From the NCBI GenBank assembly GCA_964389685.1, contig CAYMFM010000034.1:1-39143 (forward strand): a stretch of 39,143 bases of DNA, read 5' to 3'. The position numbers were made by a program, and so were the translations under genes. This DNA is from G020353115 sp964389685 (GTDB lineage: Bacteria; Bacteroidota; Bacteroidia; Bacteroidales; VadinHA17). The notes under the pieces are model-generated. The model saw only the letters and a list, made by a program, of their open reading frames with translations. It had not been told where the DNA came from and did not search any database. Positions within the stretch are counted from its first letter, which is position 1; the number at the start of each line of letters is the position of its first letter. Shown here piece after piece: positions 25,601-32,463 of the stretch.

Positions 25601-25775
25601 AGTAACATCATTATCAAAAGAAAAGAAAATGAGAATCTCTTTAATGATGCTAAATGTAGGTATCCGTTACCTTAAAGAGAAAGATCAACGGGCCATCTAT
25701 GACTTAAGCAAAGAGGAGCGAAAAGTGTTTATGGAGTTCGTAATAGAACCTAGAGGGAAAAAAGAATCACAATAA
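22674..25775 (+). CDS. Large STAND-like ATPase with winged helix and about 12 TPR repeats
   Basis: A 1033-residue protein in three parts. The ATPase (about 20-290) has LVGRKETLDRLEKEL (22-36), Walker A APRGGGKT (52-59), Walker B TLIILIENLN (147-156, Glu-Asn in place of the usual Asp-Asp/Glu), a VATSQ sensor strand and TGGNHRLL. A winged-helix segment (about 295-375) has GKDIARFCFIPPNIISKQLSEL and KDAYYELKEPLMRICF. A TPR array (about 460-890) comprises some 12 repeats of 34 residues with the consensus G.A...LKQYKEAI.AYQKAIDINPE. A helical tail of about 140 residues has no recognised domain. STAND proteins with C-terminal repeats typically detect a ligand through the repeats and oligomerise via the ATPase. 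No effector domain is visible in cis. It follows the smaller ATPase gene by 21 bases and probably works with it. Confidence 0.85.
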   Translation: MATSLLTFNAKIVDPEILEQTLVGRKETLDRLEKELLTKVKNKHTYQSLIIAPRGGGKTHMIQVLYNRLKKNKSISKKILISYMVEDETGIANFLDFMLRILESFIRYSEVNSKDLKRAIFEISNIAIQHQETAIKNLLLDYIGDRTLIILIENLNIVFEGIKTNGQAKLRDFMHEYNKISLVATSQNLFAQIQKSEYPFYNFFKIHHLEKLDYQQSLEFIQAIASAEPNKIINEQLQKPETQGKIRAIYELTGGNHRLLVSFYSFLKAEIKSDLSLVFIKTMNDLKPYYEQFIKKLPVQEQKIVKHLSLKHKPQKGKDIARFCFIPPNIISKQLSELYSKGHIDKHKEGKDAYYELKEPLMRICFEINESPDGIAKLFVDFLSVIYTTQELKSKYLMFRYAANLQPIEIQEKYQREALMMSKAIDPKILQEFKTHPDLEKLKTEKEIEVYIKKLNKKDNDSKYLLEAQNYYKSKKYEETITTLQKAIDINPENDSAFILMGSAFYKLKQYKEAIKACQKANDINPENNITFHLMGFAFHELKQYKEAITAYQKAIDINPEDEIAFMNMGFAFHELKQYKEAITAYQKAIDINPEDEIAFMNMGFAFHELKQYKEAITAYQKAIDINPEDEIAFMNMGFAFHELKQYKEAITAYQKAIDINPENEIVYRRVGLSYRELKKNKEAITAYQKAIDINPEDDQVFIAMGMAYYELKQYKEAIKAYQKAIDINPEDNTVFILIGITYLKLKKYKEAISISQKAIDLKLENNDTYTLIGVTYYELQKYKKAITFYQKAIDINPEDDFALILMGNSYYELKQYKEAIKAYQKVIDINPENNFAYSGMGIVYLKMGKIEEALDIFKQGLEINKDDIDLHFKLLNILIITNEYIAAKDQLSSALKKAKYSDLLQNLVTRDILFPLFRYGSLTYMRSFFTHLIKIIKKEKIEEVLWNAFPKTIFELLVYIEQYDSERLSGIEKLLVTSLSKEKKMRISLMMLNVGIRYLKEKDQRAIYDLSKEERKVFMEFVIEPRGKKESQ
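24276..24660 (+). repeat. 3.8 identical tandem copies of a 102-bp TPR-encoding unit
   Basis: Units start at 24276, 24378, 24480 and 24582 and are identical at every base. The fourth breaks off after 24660. Each encodes one 34-residue TPR (MGFAFHELKQYKEAITAYQ and so on). Flanking TPRs have the same protein pattern but differ in codons, so the four units arose by recent in-frame tandem duplication. Confidence 0.95.
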
Positions 25776-26127
25776 TAATATTGAATATTAAGTACATTAT
25801 TCTACAGGTGGTTAAATCCCCCAACATACATCCATACATATTGGCAAATCGCACAAATTCTTGTGTAGACCAAAACGCCAAAGAGTATGTCTGTCCAATC
25901 GCACTGAAGAAAAAGCACGAAAATCTAACAAAAGCTAAAATCATGTGGGCAGGAAGTGGTAAAATGAAACAAATTACAAATAATAACAACGCAGCGGTTT
26001 GAAAAGCAAGTGGGTTGTAATGCCTGACAACTTTTAACCAGGCACGTTACATTTCATTAAACAGAACCATAATCATTTTGAAGCAGGAATTAATAAAATA
26101 TTGTGTAATCAAAAAATGGAGGTAGAA
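25776..26127. other. Gene-free spacer after the ATPase island
   Basis: About 350 bases. A 73-codon frame starting with TTG (25781-26002) has no recognisable domain or ribosome-binding site and is probably not a gene. The clearest structure is the hairpin at 26017-26050. The last part (26110-26127) carries the GGAGG that serves the next gene. Confidence 0.5.
26017..26050 (+). terminator. Imperfect hairpin, possible terminator of the ATPase pair
   Basis: GTAA-TGCCTG (26017-26026) pairs with CAGGCA-CG-TTAC (26039-26050), with two unpaired bases in the right arm and a 12-base loop. There is no strong U tract after it. It may end the transcript of the island or mark a recombination border. Confidence 0.35.
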
Positions 26128-27159
26128 ATGGAAAAATCCTATCCCAAAAACCTGGGACGCAGATCGTTTGTCAGGCAGAGTATCCTTGCAGGCTTGGGAT
26201 TATCCTTCAGTCTCAGACCGGGTTTTACTTCACCATCAGAGAGAAGACACATTGGGATCATCGGGCTGGATACATCTCATTGCATCGCCTTTACCAAATT
26301 TATTAATGCTCTTTCGAAAGATGAAACGGATGGTTTCAGGGTAGTGGCTGCCTATCCTAAAGGGAGCCGGGATATTGAATCAAGTGTTAGCCGGATTCCC
26401 CAATACACTAAAGAGATCCAAGAGATGGGAGTTGTCATTGTTAATTCGATTGAGGATTTGCTACTACAAACCGATTTCATATTGCTTGAAACGAATGATG
26501 GGAGGCTTCATCTGGAACAGGCAACTCAGGTTCTGGAATCAGGGAAGCCATTATTTATTGATAAACCCATGACAGCTTCCCTTGCAGATGCTATAAAAAT
26601 ATTTAGTAAGGCAGAAAAGAAAAAAACACCTCTGTTTTCTTCTTCTTCCCTGCGTTATTGCCCGGGAGCTCAGGAATCCAGGAAAGGAGAAGATACCGGA
26701 GAAATCCTCGGTGCAGAGACCTATAGTCCTTTGATCATCGAACCTACACATCCGGATCTGTTCTGGTATGGGATACACGGTGTTGAATTGCTGTTCACCA
26801 TTATGCAAACCGGATGTCTCTCTGTCAGAAGACTATCTGCTACCCATACAGACCTAGTCACCGGGCAATGGGATGGGGATCAGATCGGGACTTTCCGGGG
26901 CATAAAACAGGGATTCCACGATTATGGCGGGATTGCATTCGGAAAGACCGGAATCCAACATCTTGGTCCCTATGCGGGCTATGCTCCCCTGGTGAATACA
27001 ATTTTGAGGTTTTTCAATACAGGGGAAGTCCCTGTCAGTCCGGATGAAACCCTTGATATCCTGGCATTTATGGAGGCTGCCGATGAGAGTAAAAAAAGAG
27101 GTGGGGAATGGATCAGCTTAAAGGAGATATTTCAAAAAGCCCTTAAAAATTTCGGCTAA
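26128..27159 (+). CDS. Gfo/Idh/MocA-family oxidoreductase with Tat signal
   Basis: I chose the ATG at 26128 because a GGAGG lies about 7 bases upstream; the frame opens nine codons earlier with TTG. The 343-residue protein begins with a twin-arginine signal (GRRSFVRQSILAGLGLSF), so it is probably exported folded with its cofactor. The Rossmann start HIGIIGLDTSHCIAF (about 41-55) and the DKP motif in LFIDKPMTAS (about 143-152) identify the NAD(P)-dependent Gfo/Idh/MocA fold. The C-terminal domain is shorter than that of the second family member at 30928-32256. It opens a cluster with a sugar symporter and amino-sugar enzymes, suggesting oxidation of a sugar or sugar derivative. The exact substrate cannot be told from sequence. 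Confidence 0.85.
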   Translation: MEKSYPKNLGRRSFVRQSILAGLGLSFSLRPGFTSPSERRHIGIIGLDTSHCIAFTKFINALSKDETDGFRVVAAYPKGSRDIESSVSRIPQYTKEIQEMGVVIVNSIEDLLLQTDFILLETNDGRLHLEQATQVLESGKPLFIDKPMTASLADAIKIFSKAEKKKTPLFSSSSLRYCPGAQESRKGEDTGEILGAETYSPLIIEPTHPDLFWYGIHGVELLFTIMQTGCLSVRRLSATHTDLVTGQWDGDQIGTFRGIKQGFHDYGGIAFGKTGIQHLGPYAGYAPLVNTILRFFNTGEVPVSPDETLDILAFMEAADESKKRGGEWISLKEIFQKALKNFG

Positions 27160-27277
27160 TCCGGGGAAGTTCATGGTTTCACCAGTCTTAGGATACATAT
27201 AATCCCTGGAATTACTAATTGAACATCCGGTAATATATGTTCTGTTTCACGCAAGGGTAAATGACTTTTCACATGGT

Positions 27278-28948
27278 ATGAGTACAATAGATTACATCGT
27301 ATTGTTTGGTTTTTTCATTGCGATTACGGTTTTCGGATTATGGATGTCCCGTAAGATCAGGAGTAGTGACGGATATTTCCGGGGAGAACGCAGGTTTAAA
27401 TGGTGGATTATGATGGGGCAGGCATTTGGTACGGGAACACATGCGGAGATGCCGGTTGCACAGGCAGGAGTGACATTCCACCTTGGGTTCGCAACCATAT
27501 GGTATCAATGGAAAAATATGCTGATTACCCCATTCTACTGGCTGCTCGCTCCTTTTTACAGGAGAAGTGAACGAACCACAGTTGGTGAAATTATTGAAGA
27601 CAGATATGGAAGAGGGTTAGGGGTGGTCTATTCGGTTTTTGCCATTGGCTTTTTTGTATTCAATATGGGTGCAATGTTACAGGGTGCTGCAAAAATCATA
27701 TCTGTGGCAAGCGGGAACATGATCTCTTCCAATGGTGTGGTGATGGCCATGACGGTTGCTTTTCTGGTCTATAGCTTTTTTGGCGGATTAATCGCATCCG
27801 CTCATACTGATTTTGTTCAGTCATTCCTGATTATTCTCCTCTCCATGCTGCTTATACCATTAGGATTGCGTGAAATAAATGGATTCGGGGGCATGAAGGA
27901 GGTCCTTCCGGATGACTATTTTACTCTCTTCAGTGATGTAAGCGGAATGAATTTCTTTACCATTGCTATGCTGGCTGTCAACGGGGTGGTTGGGATCACA
28001 GCCCAGCCACATATGATCTCCATGTGTGCAACGGGGAATACAGAACGTTCGGGTCGTATAGGACAAACCTTCGGATCCCTGGTAAAAAGGCTTTGTACCA
28101 TCGGATGGGCATTAACGGGATTGATCGTCGCAGCACTGGTAATTAAGAATAAGGTTGAACTGACAGATCCGGAAATGGCATTCGGTTATGCAAGCAGGGT
28201 TCTTCTTTTTCCCGGATTAACCGGATTAATGCTGGCAGCCATTGTCGCAGCAAATATGTCATCCTGTTCAAACTTCATGGTGAATACGGGAGCCCTGTTT
28301 ACACGAAATCTATATCAACGGTACATGAATCCAGGGGCAACCGACCGTCAATTGCTTTGGATGGGACGGTATTCAGGACTGTGTTTATCACTGCTGGCCG
28401 TTCTTTTTGCCCTGAGCATAAAAACCGTCCTGCATGCTTTTCTTTTTACAGAAACGATCGCTGCTTTTATGGGTATTATTTTCCTGGGAGGAATCATGTG
28501 GAAAAGAGCGAACCGGTATGGAGCTTCTGTTGCAATCATCACTGCTTTCTGTACCTATTATTTGTTGAATTTCCTGGGTACAGGGAAAATCATGCTGGTC
28601 TACGAATGGCAGCCGGCTCCCTTTGGCTGGTCCATGCTTATCGGGTTTTGTTTGTACTGGCTGGTAAGCATTATCACCCGTCCGGAAGATGAAAAAAGAG
28701 TTGAAATCTTTTTCGACCGTATGCGAAGAAAATCAGATGCACTGGATTCAGGTCCCGGTGTGAAAAGCCCGCTTGCCTCGGAGACCGGGGAGGATCTTCT
28801 GCTCCTCGATATTCCGGAATGGAGAAAAAAAGAGAGATGGAAGAATTTTTTTAAACGGTATCGGGAAGATCTGGCTGGTTTCTTGCTGAGCTGGATCCTT
28901 GTGGGATTCATTATCCTGCTGGCCTGGGCAATCCTGAAAATTGGTTAA
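27278..28948 (+). CDS. Sodium:solute symporter (SSS family)
   Basis: A 556-residue inner-membrane protein with about 13 hydrophobic helices spread over its length. It begins directly with a helix (YIVLFGFFIAITVFGLWMSRK), followed by SSDGYFRGERRFKWW, a common start of the sodium:solute symporter family. VGEIIEDRYGR, FFGGLIASAHTDFVQ and LAAIVAANMSSCSNFMV correspond to conserved TM segments of the family. The large hydrophilic stretch near residues 470-530 precedes a final helix. It probably imports a sugar or amino sugar with Na+, feeding the enzymes encoded downstream. It starts 118 bases after the oxidoreductase gene on the same strand and ends at a perfect hairpin. Confidence 0.92.
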   Translation: MSTIDYIVLFGFFIAITVFGLWMSRKIRSSDGYFRGERRFKWWIMMGQAFGTGTHAEMPVAQAGVTFHLGFATIWYQWKNMLITPFYWLLAPFYRRSERTTVGEIIEDRYGRGLGVVYSVFAIGFFVFNMGAMLQGAAKIISVASGNMISSNGVVMAMTVAFLVYSFFGGLIASAHTDFVQSFLIILLSMLLIPLGLREINGFGGMKEVLPDDYFTLFSDVSGMNFFTIAMLAVNGVVGITAQPHMISMCATGNTERSGRIGQTFGSLVKRLCTIGWALTGLIVAALVIKNKVELTDPEMAFGYASRVLLFPGLTGLMLAAIVAANMSSCSNFMVNTGALFTRNLYQRYMNPGATDRQLLWMGRYSGLCLSLLAVLFALSIKTVLHAFLFTETIAAFMGIIFLGGIMWKRANRYGASVAIITAFCTYYLLNFLGTGKIMLVYEWQPAPFGWSMLIGFCLYWLVSIITRPEDEKRVEIFFDRMRRKSDALDSGPGVKSPLASETGEDLLLLDIPEWRKKERWKNFFKRYREDLAGFLLSWILVGFIILLAWAILKIG

Positions 28949-28951
28949 CCC

Positions 28952-28971
28952 GGATTATTCATAAATAATCC
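28952..28971 (+). terminator. Perfect hairpin just after the symporter stop codon
   Basis: GGATTATT-cata-AATAATCC starts four bases after the TAA of the symporter. There is no U tract, so intrinsic termination is uncertain. The position suggests a transcript 3' end or an mRNA-stabilising stem. Confidence 0.5.
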
Positions 28972-29002
28972 TGACGACGAATTCCGTAGGAATCCCAATG
29001 GG

Positions 29003-29054
29003 AGAAATACCTCAAATTTGAGTTCATTCCAATCCTCAAATTTGGGTATTTTCT
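29003..29054. repeat. Imperfect 20-bp inverted repeat around CTCAAATTTGAG
   Basis: AGAAATACCTCAAATTTGAG (29003-29022) faces CTCAAATTTGGGTATTTTCT (29035-29054), with one deleted and one added base. The right arm runs into TTTTCT. This is a possible terminator readable on both strands between the symporter and the amino-sugar genes. Confidence 0.45.
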
Positions 29055-29103
29055 TGTCGGGGTTTACCTTCGGTGAGCTCACTCGCTCAAGGCGAGTTCG
29101 GTT

Positions 29104-29172
29104 CCCGCATTGCTTCCCTCTATCCATCACACATTCATGCAATGCACTACGTTTTTGCATGAATAATGCGGG
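29104..29172. promoter_or_regulatory. Nested inverted repeat upstream of the nagB-like gene
   Basis: Outer arms CCCGCATT (29104-29111) and AATGCGGG (29165-29172) enclose inner arms ATTCATGCAA (29133-29142) and TTGCATGAAT (29155-29164), all perfectly complementary. The structure ends 42 bases before the chosen start at 29215. It could be a leader-RNA structure, an operator pair or a mobile palindromic element. The left flank (29066-29100) matches the GGTGAGCTC repeat family found at 6780 and 9664. Confidence 0.4.
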
Positions 29173-29214
29173 TTAATTCTACTTAAATGACGATCTTTGA
29201 TTAACTCCGGTTAT

Positions 29215-29973
29215 ATGAATATAAGGATTTATAAAAACAGGCAGGAACTGGGAAAAGAAGCAGCATCTGATGCAGCCGGTATAATAGAGAATGCCATCCG
29301 GGTTAACGGGAGAGCAATCCTTGTTCTCGCTACAGGAACCAGCCAGTTTGAAATGCTGAAATACCTGGTTGAGAAACCAGGCGTTGATTGGTCAAAAGTT
29401 GTGCTTTTTCATCTGGATGAGTATATCGGGATTCCAGTGGACCATCCTGCCAGTTTCAGGCGATACATACAGGAAAGGGTAATTGATAAGGTGGGACCGA
29501 TGAAAAAAGTTTACCTGATAAACGGCCAGAACCGCAATCCACGTAAAGAGTGTCAAAGATTAGGAAAAATTATTTCAACTGTTACTGTTGACCTTGTACT
29601 CGCAGGGATCGGTGAAAATGGCCATCTGGCATTTAACGATCCACCGGCTGATTTTACCACCGAGGAGCCGTTTATCCTTGTTACCCTGGATCGGAAATGC
29701 CGGCAACAGCAACTGGGTGAAGGTTGGTTCAAAACCCTGAAAGAGGTTCCGGAAAAGGCAATCACCATGTCAATCAGGCAAATTATGAAATCCAGGCAGG
29801 TCATCTGTGTGGTGCCGGATAAACGGAAAGCCCAGGCGGTAAAAAAATGCCTGGAGAGGGAAGTCTCCAACCAGTATCCTGCCTCAGTGCTGCAGGAACA
29901 TCCAAGCTGCACAATCTACCTGGACCATGATTCTGCCTCAATGCTAACACAAAAAAAACAGAAAATCAATTGA
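29215..29973 (+). CDS. nagB: Glucosamine-6-phosphate deaminase-like protein (NagB family)
   Basis: The start ATG at 29215 gives 252 residues; the frame opens six codons earlier with TTG. It belongs to the NagB/6-phosphogluconolactonase fold, with the phosphate loop LATGTSQFEML (38-48), VLFHLDEY with the catalytic-type Asp68, and GIGENGHLAFNDP (131-143). In E. coli NagB the last motif reads VGNDGHIAFNEP. Here Asn135 replaces Asp141 and Asp142 replaces Glu148, while the His (137) is kept, so this is a divergent subgroup. The expected reaction is GlcN-6-P to fructose-6-P plus ammonia, but a related amino-sugar phosphate is possible. The deacetylase gene follows after only 7 bases, which supports the amino-sugar role. 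Confidence 0.85.
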   Translation: MNIRIYKNRQELGKEAASDAAGIIENAIRVNGRAILVLATGTSQFEMLKYLVEKPGVDWSKVVLFHLDEYIGIPVDHPASFRRYIQERVIDKVGPMKKVYLINGQNRNPRKECQRLGKIISTVTVDLVLAGIGENGHLAFNDPPADFTTEEPFILVTLDRKCRQQQLGEGWFKTLKEVPEKAITMSIRQIMKSRQVICVVPDKRKAQAVKKCLEREVSNQYPASVLQEHPSCTIYLDHDSASMLTQKKQKIN

Positions 29974-29980
29974 ATACAAG

Positions 29981-30907
29981 ATGGAGCGAAATGGATTCGT
30001 CGATCTTCAGGTAAATGGATTCGGAGGGATTGACTTTTCATCACCGGATCTGACCCTTGAGGAAATTGTACTTATTACCAGGGAATTAATTCATCAGGGA
30101 ACGGTAAAATATTTACCAACAATCATATCCAGCCCATTGGAGGTGTATGAACACAATCTGCCATTATTTGCCCTCGCTATGGAGCTTCCTGAAATAAAGG
30201 ACCATATTCCGGGATTGCACCTGGAAGGACCGTTCATATCGAGAAAGCCCGGGATAAGGGGTGCCCATAATCCTGCCTGGATCATCCCACCCGATATACC
30301 TCTGTTTGACCGGTTTATGGAATTAGCAAAGGAGAAGATCAAAATGCTGACCCTCGCAGCAGACCTGCCGGGAGCTGAACAATTATGCAGGCATGCAGCA
30401 CAACGTGGAGTGACCGTTTCACTGGGACATCAGGATGCAACATGGGAAGATTTGCAGAGACTTGTTGAAGCCGGTGCAAAAGCACTCACTCATCTCGGGA
30501 ATGGAATTCCAAAAAAAATAGCCAGGCACGATAATCCCCTTGTCGCAGGAATAGCCAATGATGATCTGATAGCCATGATCATCACAGACGATCATCACCT
30601 GCCGCTTCCGCTATTGAAAACCATTATCAGGACAAAAGGTGCGGACAGGATTATTGTCGTTAGCGATTCATCACCGGTCGCAGGATTGAAACCTGGTAAA
30701 TACAAAACGTATGGCCAAATTGTCAGTCTTGAACGGGGAGGACGACTTTACATTCCACGAACAGGATATCTTGCAGGATCATCTGCAACCATGAAGCAAT
30801 GCATTGATTACCTGGATGCTTCCGGATTATTAAACGGAGAAGAACTGAAAACGGTAGGAATTTACAATCCATTAAAGCTGATCGGACTGTCATCCGGAAA
30901 GAAATAA
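29981..30907 (+). CDS. nagA: N-acetylglucosamine-6-phosphate deacetylase-like protein, compact form (NagA family)
   Basis: A 308-residue amidohydrolase. FVDLQVNGFGG (6-16) is the first barrel strand of NagA and comes only five residues after the start. LHLEGPF (79-85, metal ligand Glu82), SLGHQDA (147-153, His150), ALTHLGN (168-174, His171) and VVSDSSPVAG (226-235, catalytic-type Asp229) are the expected metal and substrate residues. LAGSSATM is the C-terminal signature. Typical NagA proteins have about 380 residues because N- and C-terminal strands form an extra small beta domain; both ends are missing here (the protein stops right after NPLKLIGLSSGKK). The reading frame is intact, so this looks like a natural short form. 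It should remove acetate from GlcNAc-6-P or a relative, feeding the NagB-like enzyme 7 bases upstream. Confidence 0.85.
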   Translation: MERNGFVDLQVNGFGGIDFSSPDLTLEEIVLITRELIHQGTVKYLPTIISSPLEVYEHNLPLFALAMELPEIKDHIPGLHLEGPFISRKPGIRGAHNPAWIIPPDIPLFDRFMELAKEKIKMLTLAADLPGAEQLCRHAAQRGVTVSLGHQDATWEDLQRLVEAGAKALTHLGNGIPKKIARHDNPLVAGIANDDLIAMIITDDHHLPLPLLKTIIRTKGADRIIVVSDSSPVAGLKPGKYKTYGQIVSLERGGRLYIPRTGYLAGSSATMKQCIDYLDASGLLNGEELKTVGIYNPLKLIGLSSGKK

Positions 30908-30927
30908 GGAATAAAAATGATAAAGTC

Positions 30928-32256
30928 ATGACAAATTATAGTCGACGGAATTTTCTCAAAGTTACCGGCTCAGCGGGAGTTGGATTGACTCTGCTGTCCC
31001 ATCCACTGACTCTTCTGTCCAACGGTTCACCTTCCAGTAAGATAGTCGTTGCTGTAATGGGAGTGAGGAGTCGTGGAAGAGCACTGGCAGTCAACTTTGC
31101 CCGGCAGAAAGACACGGAAGTGGCATATGTCTGTGACGTGGATGAGCGATACTTGAATGAATGCATCAAAAGCATCTCTGCAATCCAGCAAAAACGACCG
31201 AAAGGGGAAAAGGATTTCAGGAAAATACTGGATGACAAATCAGTGGATGCGCTTGTAATCGCTGCTCCGGACCATTGGCACGCCCCGGCCACCATCATGG
31301 CGTGTGAAGCAGGGAAACATGTGTATGTTGAAAAACCATGCAGTCACAATCCGAAAGAAGGGGAAATGATGGTGAAGGCTGCCCTCAAATACAAGCGGAA
31401 AGTTCAGATGGGAGCCCAGAGGAGATCCTGGCCGGTAATCATCGAAGGGATAGAAGAGGTGCGAAAGGGGACGATTGGAAATGCCTACTTTGCAAAAGGA
31501 TGGTATGCCAACACCCGCCCTTCAATCGGTACTGGAAAAGTGGATGATGTTCCGGACTACCTGGATTTCAACCTCTGGCAGGGACCAGCTCCGAGGAAAG
31601 AGTACAGGGACAACATCCATCCCTATAACTGGCACTGGTTCTGGCATTGGGGTACAGGAGAGGCAGGTAATAACGGAACCCATTCCATTGACCTGATGAG
31701 ATGGGGACTTGGTGTTGATTACCCCGTAAAGGTGGTTTCAGCAGGTGGCAGATACCATTTCAGGGATGATTGGGAAACACCCGATACACAGGTTATGAGC
31801 TTTGAATTCGAGGAGAACAAGGTGATGACTTGGGAAGGACGGAGCTGCAATGGATACGGAGTGGAAGGTTCCGGTTATGGAATCATTTTTTATGGTGACC
31901 AGGGAACACTGGTCATGGGAAATAACAGCTATGCAATCTACGATATGGAGAAGAAGCTCATCCGGAAAAAAGAGGATGTCGCGGAAAATGATCCTCAGAA
32001 TATTTTAGGACCGGGTGAAAGGCTCGATGCGCTGCATATCAATAATTTCCTGAACAGCATCAGAAGAGGAGACCCGTTGAACCTGGATATCAAGACGGGT
32101 CATATCAGCACCCTCTTGTGTCACTTGGGAAATATTGCACAACGCACTGACCATGCTCTGCATACGGATCCACTGAATGGTCATATACTTCAGGATGAAG
32201 CAGCCATGAAATTGTGGTCCCGAACCTATGAACCGGGATGGAAACCGGACATTTGA
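30928..32256 (+). CDS. Gfo/Idh/MocA-family oxidoreductase with Tat signal, long form
   Basis: A 442-residue protein. The N-terminus SRRNFLKVTGSAGVGLTLLS is a classic twin-arginine signal, so it is likely periplasmic or membrane-attached. The Rossmann domain begins with IVVAVMGVRSRGRALA. AAPDHWHAPATIMACEAGKH and VYVEKP (Lys136 of the EKP motif) give the NAD(P) and catalytic sites. WHWFWHWGTGEAGNNGTHS is typical of the Bacteroidota/Planctomycetota subgroup of this family. The family also contains the GH109 hydrolases, but the EKP lysine favours an oxidoreductase. It starts 20 bases after the deacetylase gene, so it belongs to the same transcript as nagB and nagA. The sugar substrate is not determined. 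Confidence 0.9.
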   Translation: MTNYSRRNFLKVTGSAGVGLTLLSHPLTLLSNGSPSSKIVVAVMGVRSRGRALAVNFARQKDTEVAYVCDVDERYLNECIKSISAIQQKRPKGEKDFRKILDDKSVDALVIAAPDHWHAPATIMACEAGKHVYVEKPCSHNPKEGEMMVKAALKYKRKVQMGAQRRSWPVIIEGIEEVRKGTIGNAYFAKGWYANTRPSIGTGKVDDVPDYLDFNLWQGPAPRKEYRDNIHPYNWHWFWHWGTGEAGNNGTHSIDLMRWGLGVDYPVKVVSAGGRYHFRDDWETPDTQVMSFEFEENKVMTWEGRSCNGYGVEGSGYGIIFYGDQGTLVMGNNSYAIYDMEKKLIRKKEDVAENDPQNILGPGERLDALHINNFLNSIRRGDPLNLDIKTGHISTLLCHLGNIAQRTDHALHTDPLNGHILQDEAAMKLWSRTYEPGWKPDI

Positions 32257-32463
32257 GATGTGAATGACACAATGAACGTTTCTGGACAATCCCTGTTTAG
32301 TTTCGATACAAATTTATATGATTTCACAGTTCAATATATTCTGTAAACCATACATAATCAATACCATGCAATGATTGGTATCAATCTTGAAGTTAATGTG
32401 TGCTGTATGAATCTCAGATCTCAGCAGACAACCAGGAAATAACCATTATAACCTATCCAACCC

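Noticed and set aside
25781..26002. A 73-codon frame after the ATPase pair.
   Set aside because: TTG start, no ribosome-binding site, no recognisable domain, and an overlapping frame of similar length on the other strand.
26011..26050. Integron attC site.
   Set aside because: The terminal boxes do not match the RYYYAAC/GTTRRRY pair, and there is no integrase or second site in the window.
30928..32256. GH109 glycosidase instead of oxidoreductase.
   Set aside because: The Tat signal and fold fit both, but the EKP catalytic lysine motif of the oxidoreductases is intact.
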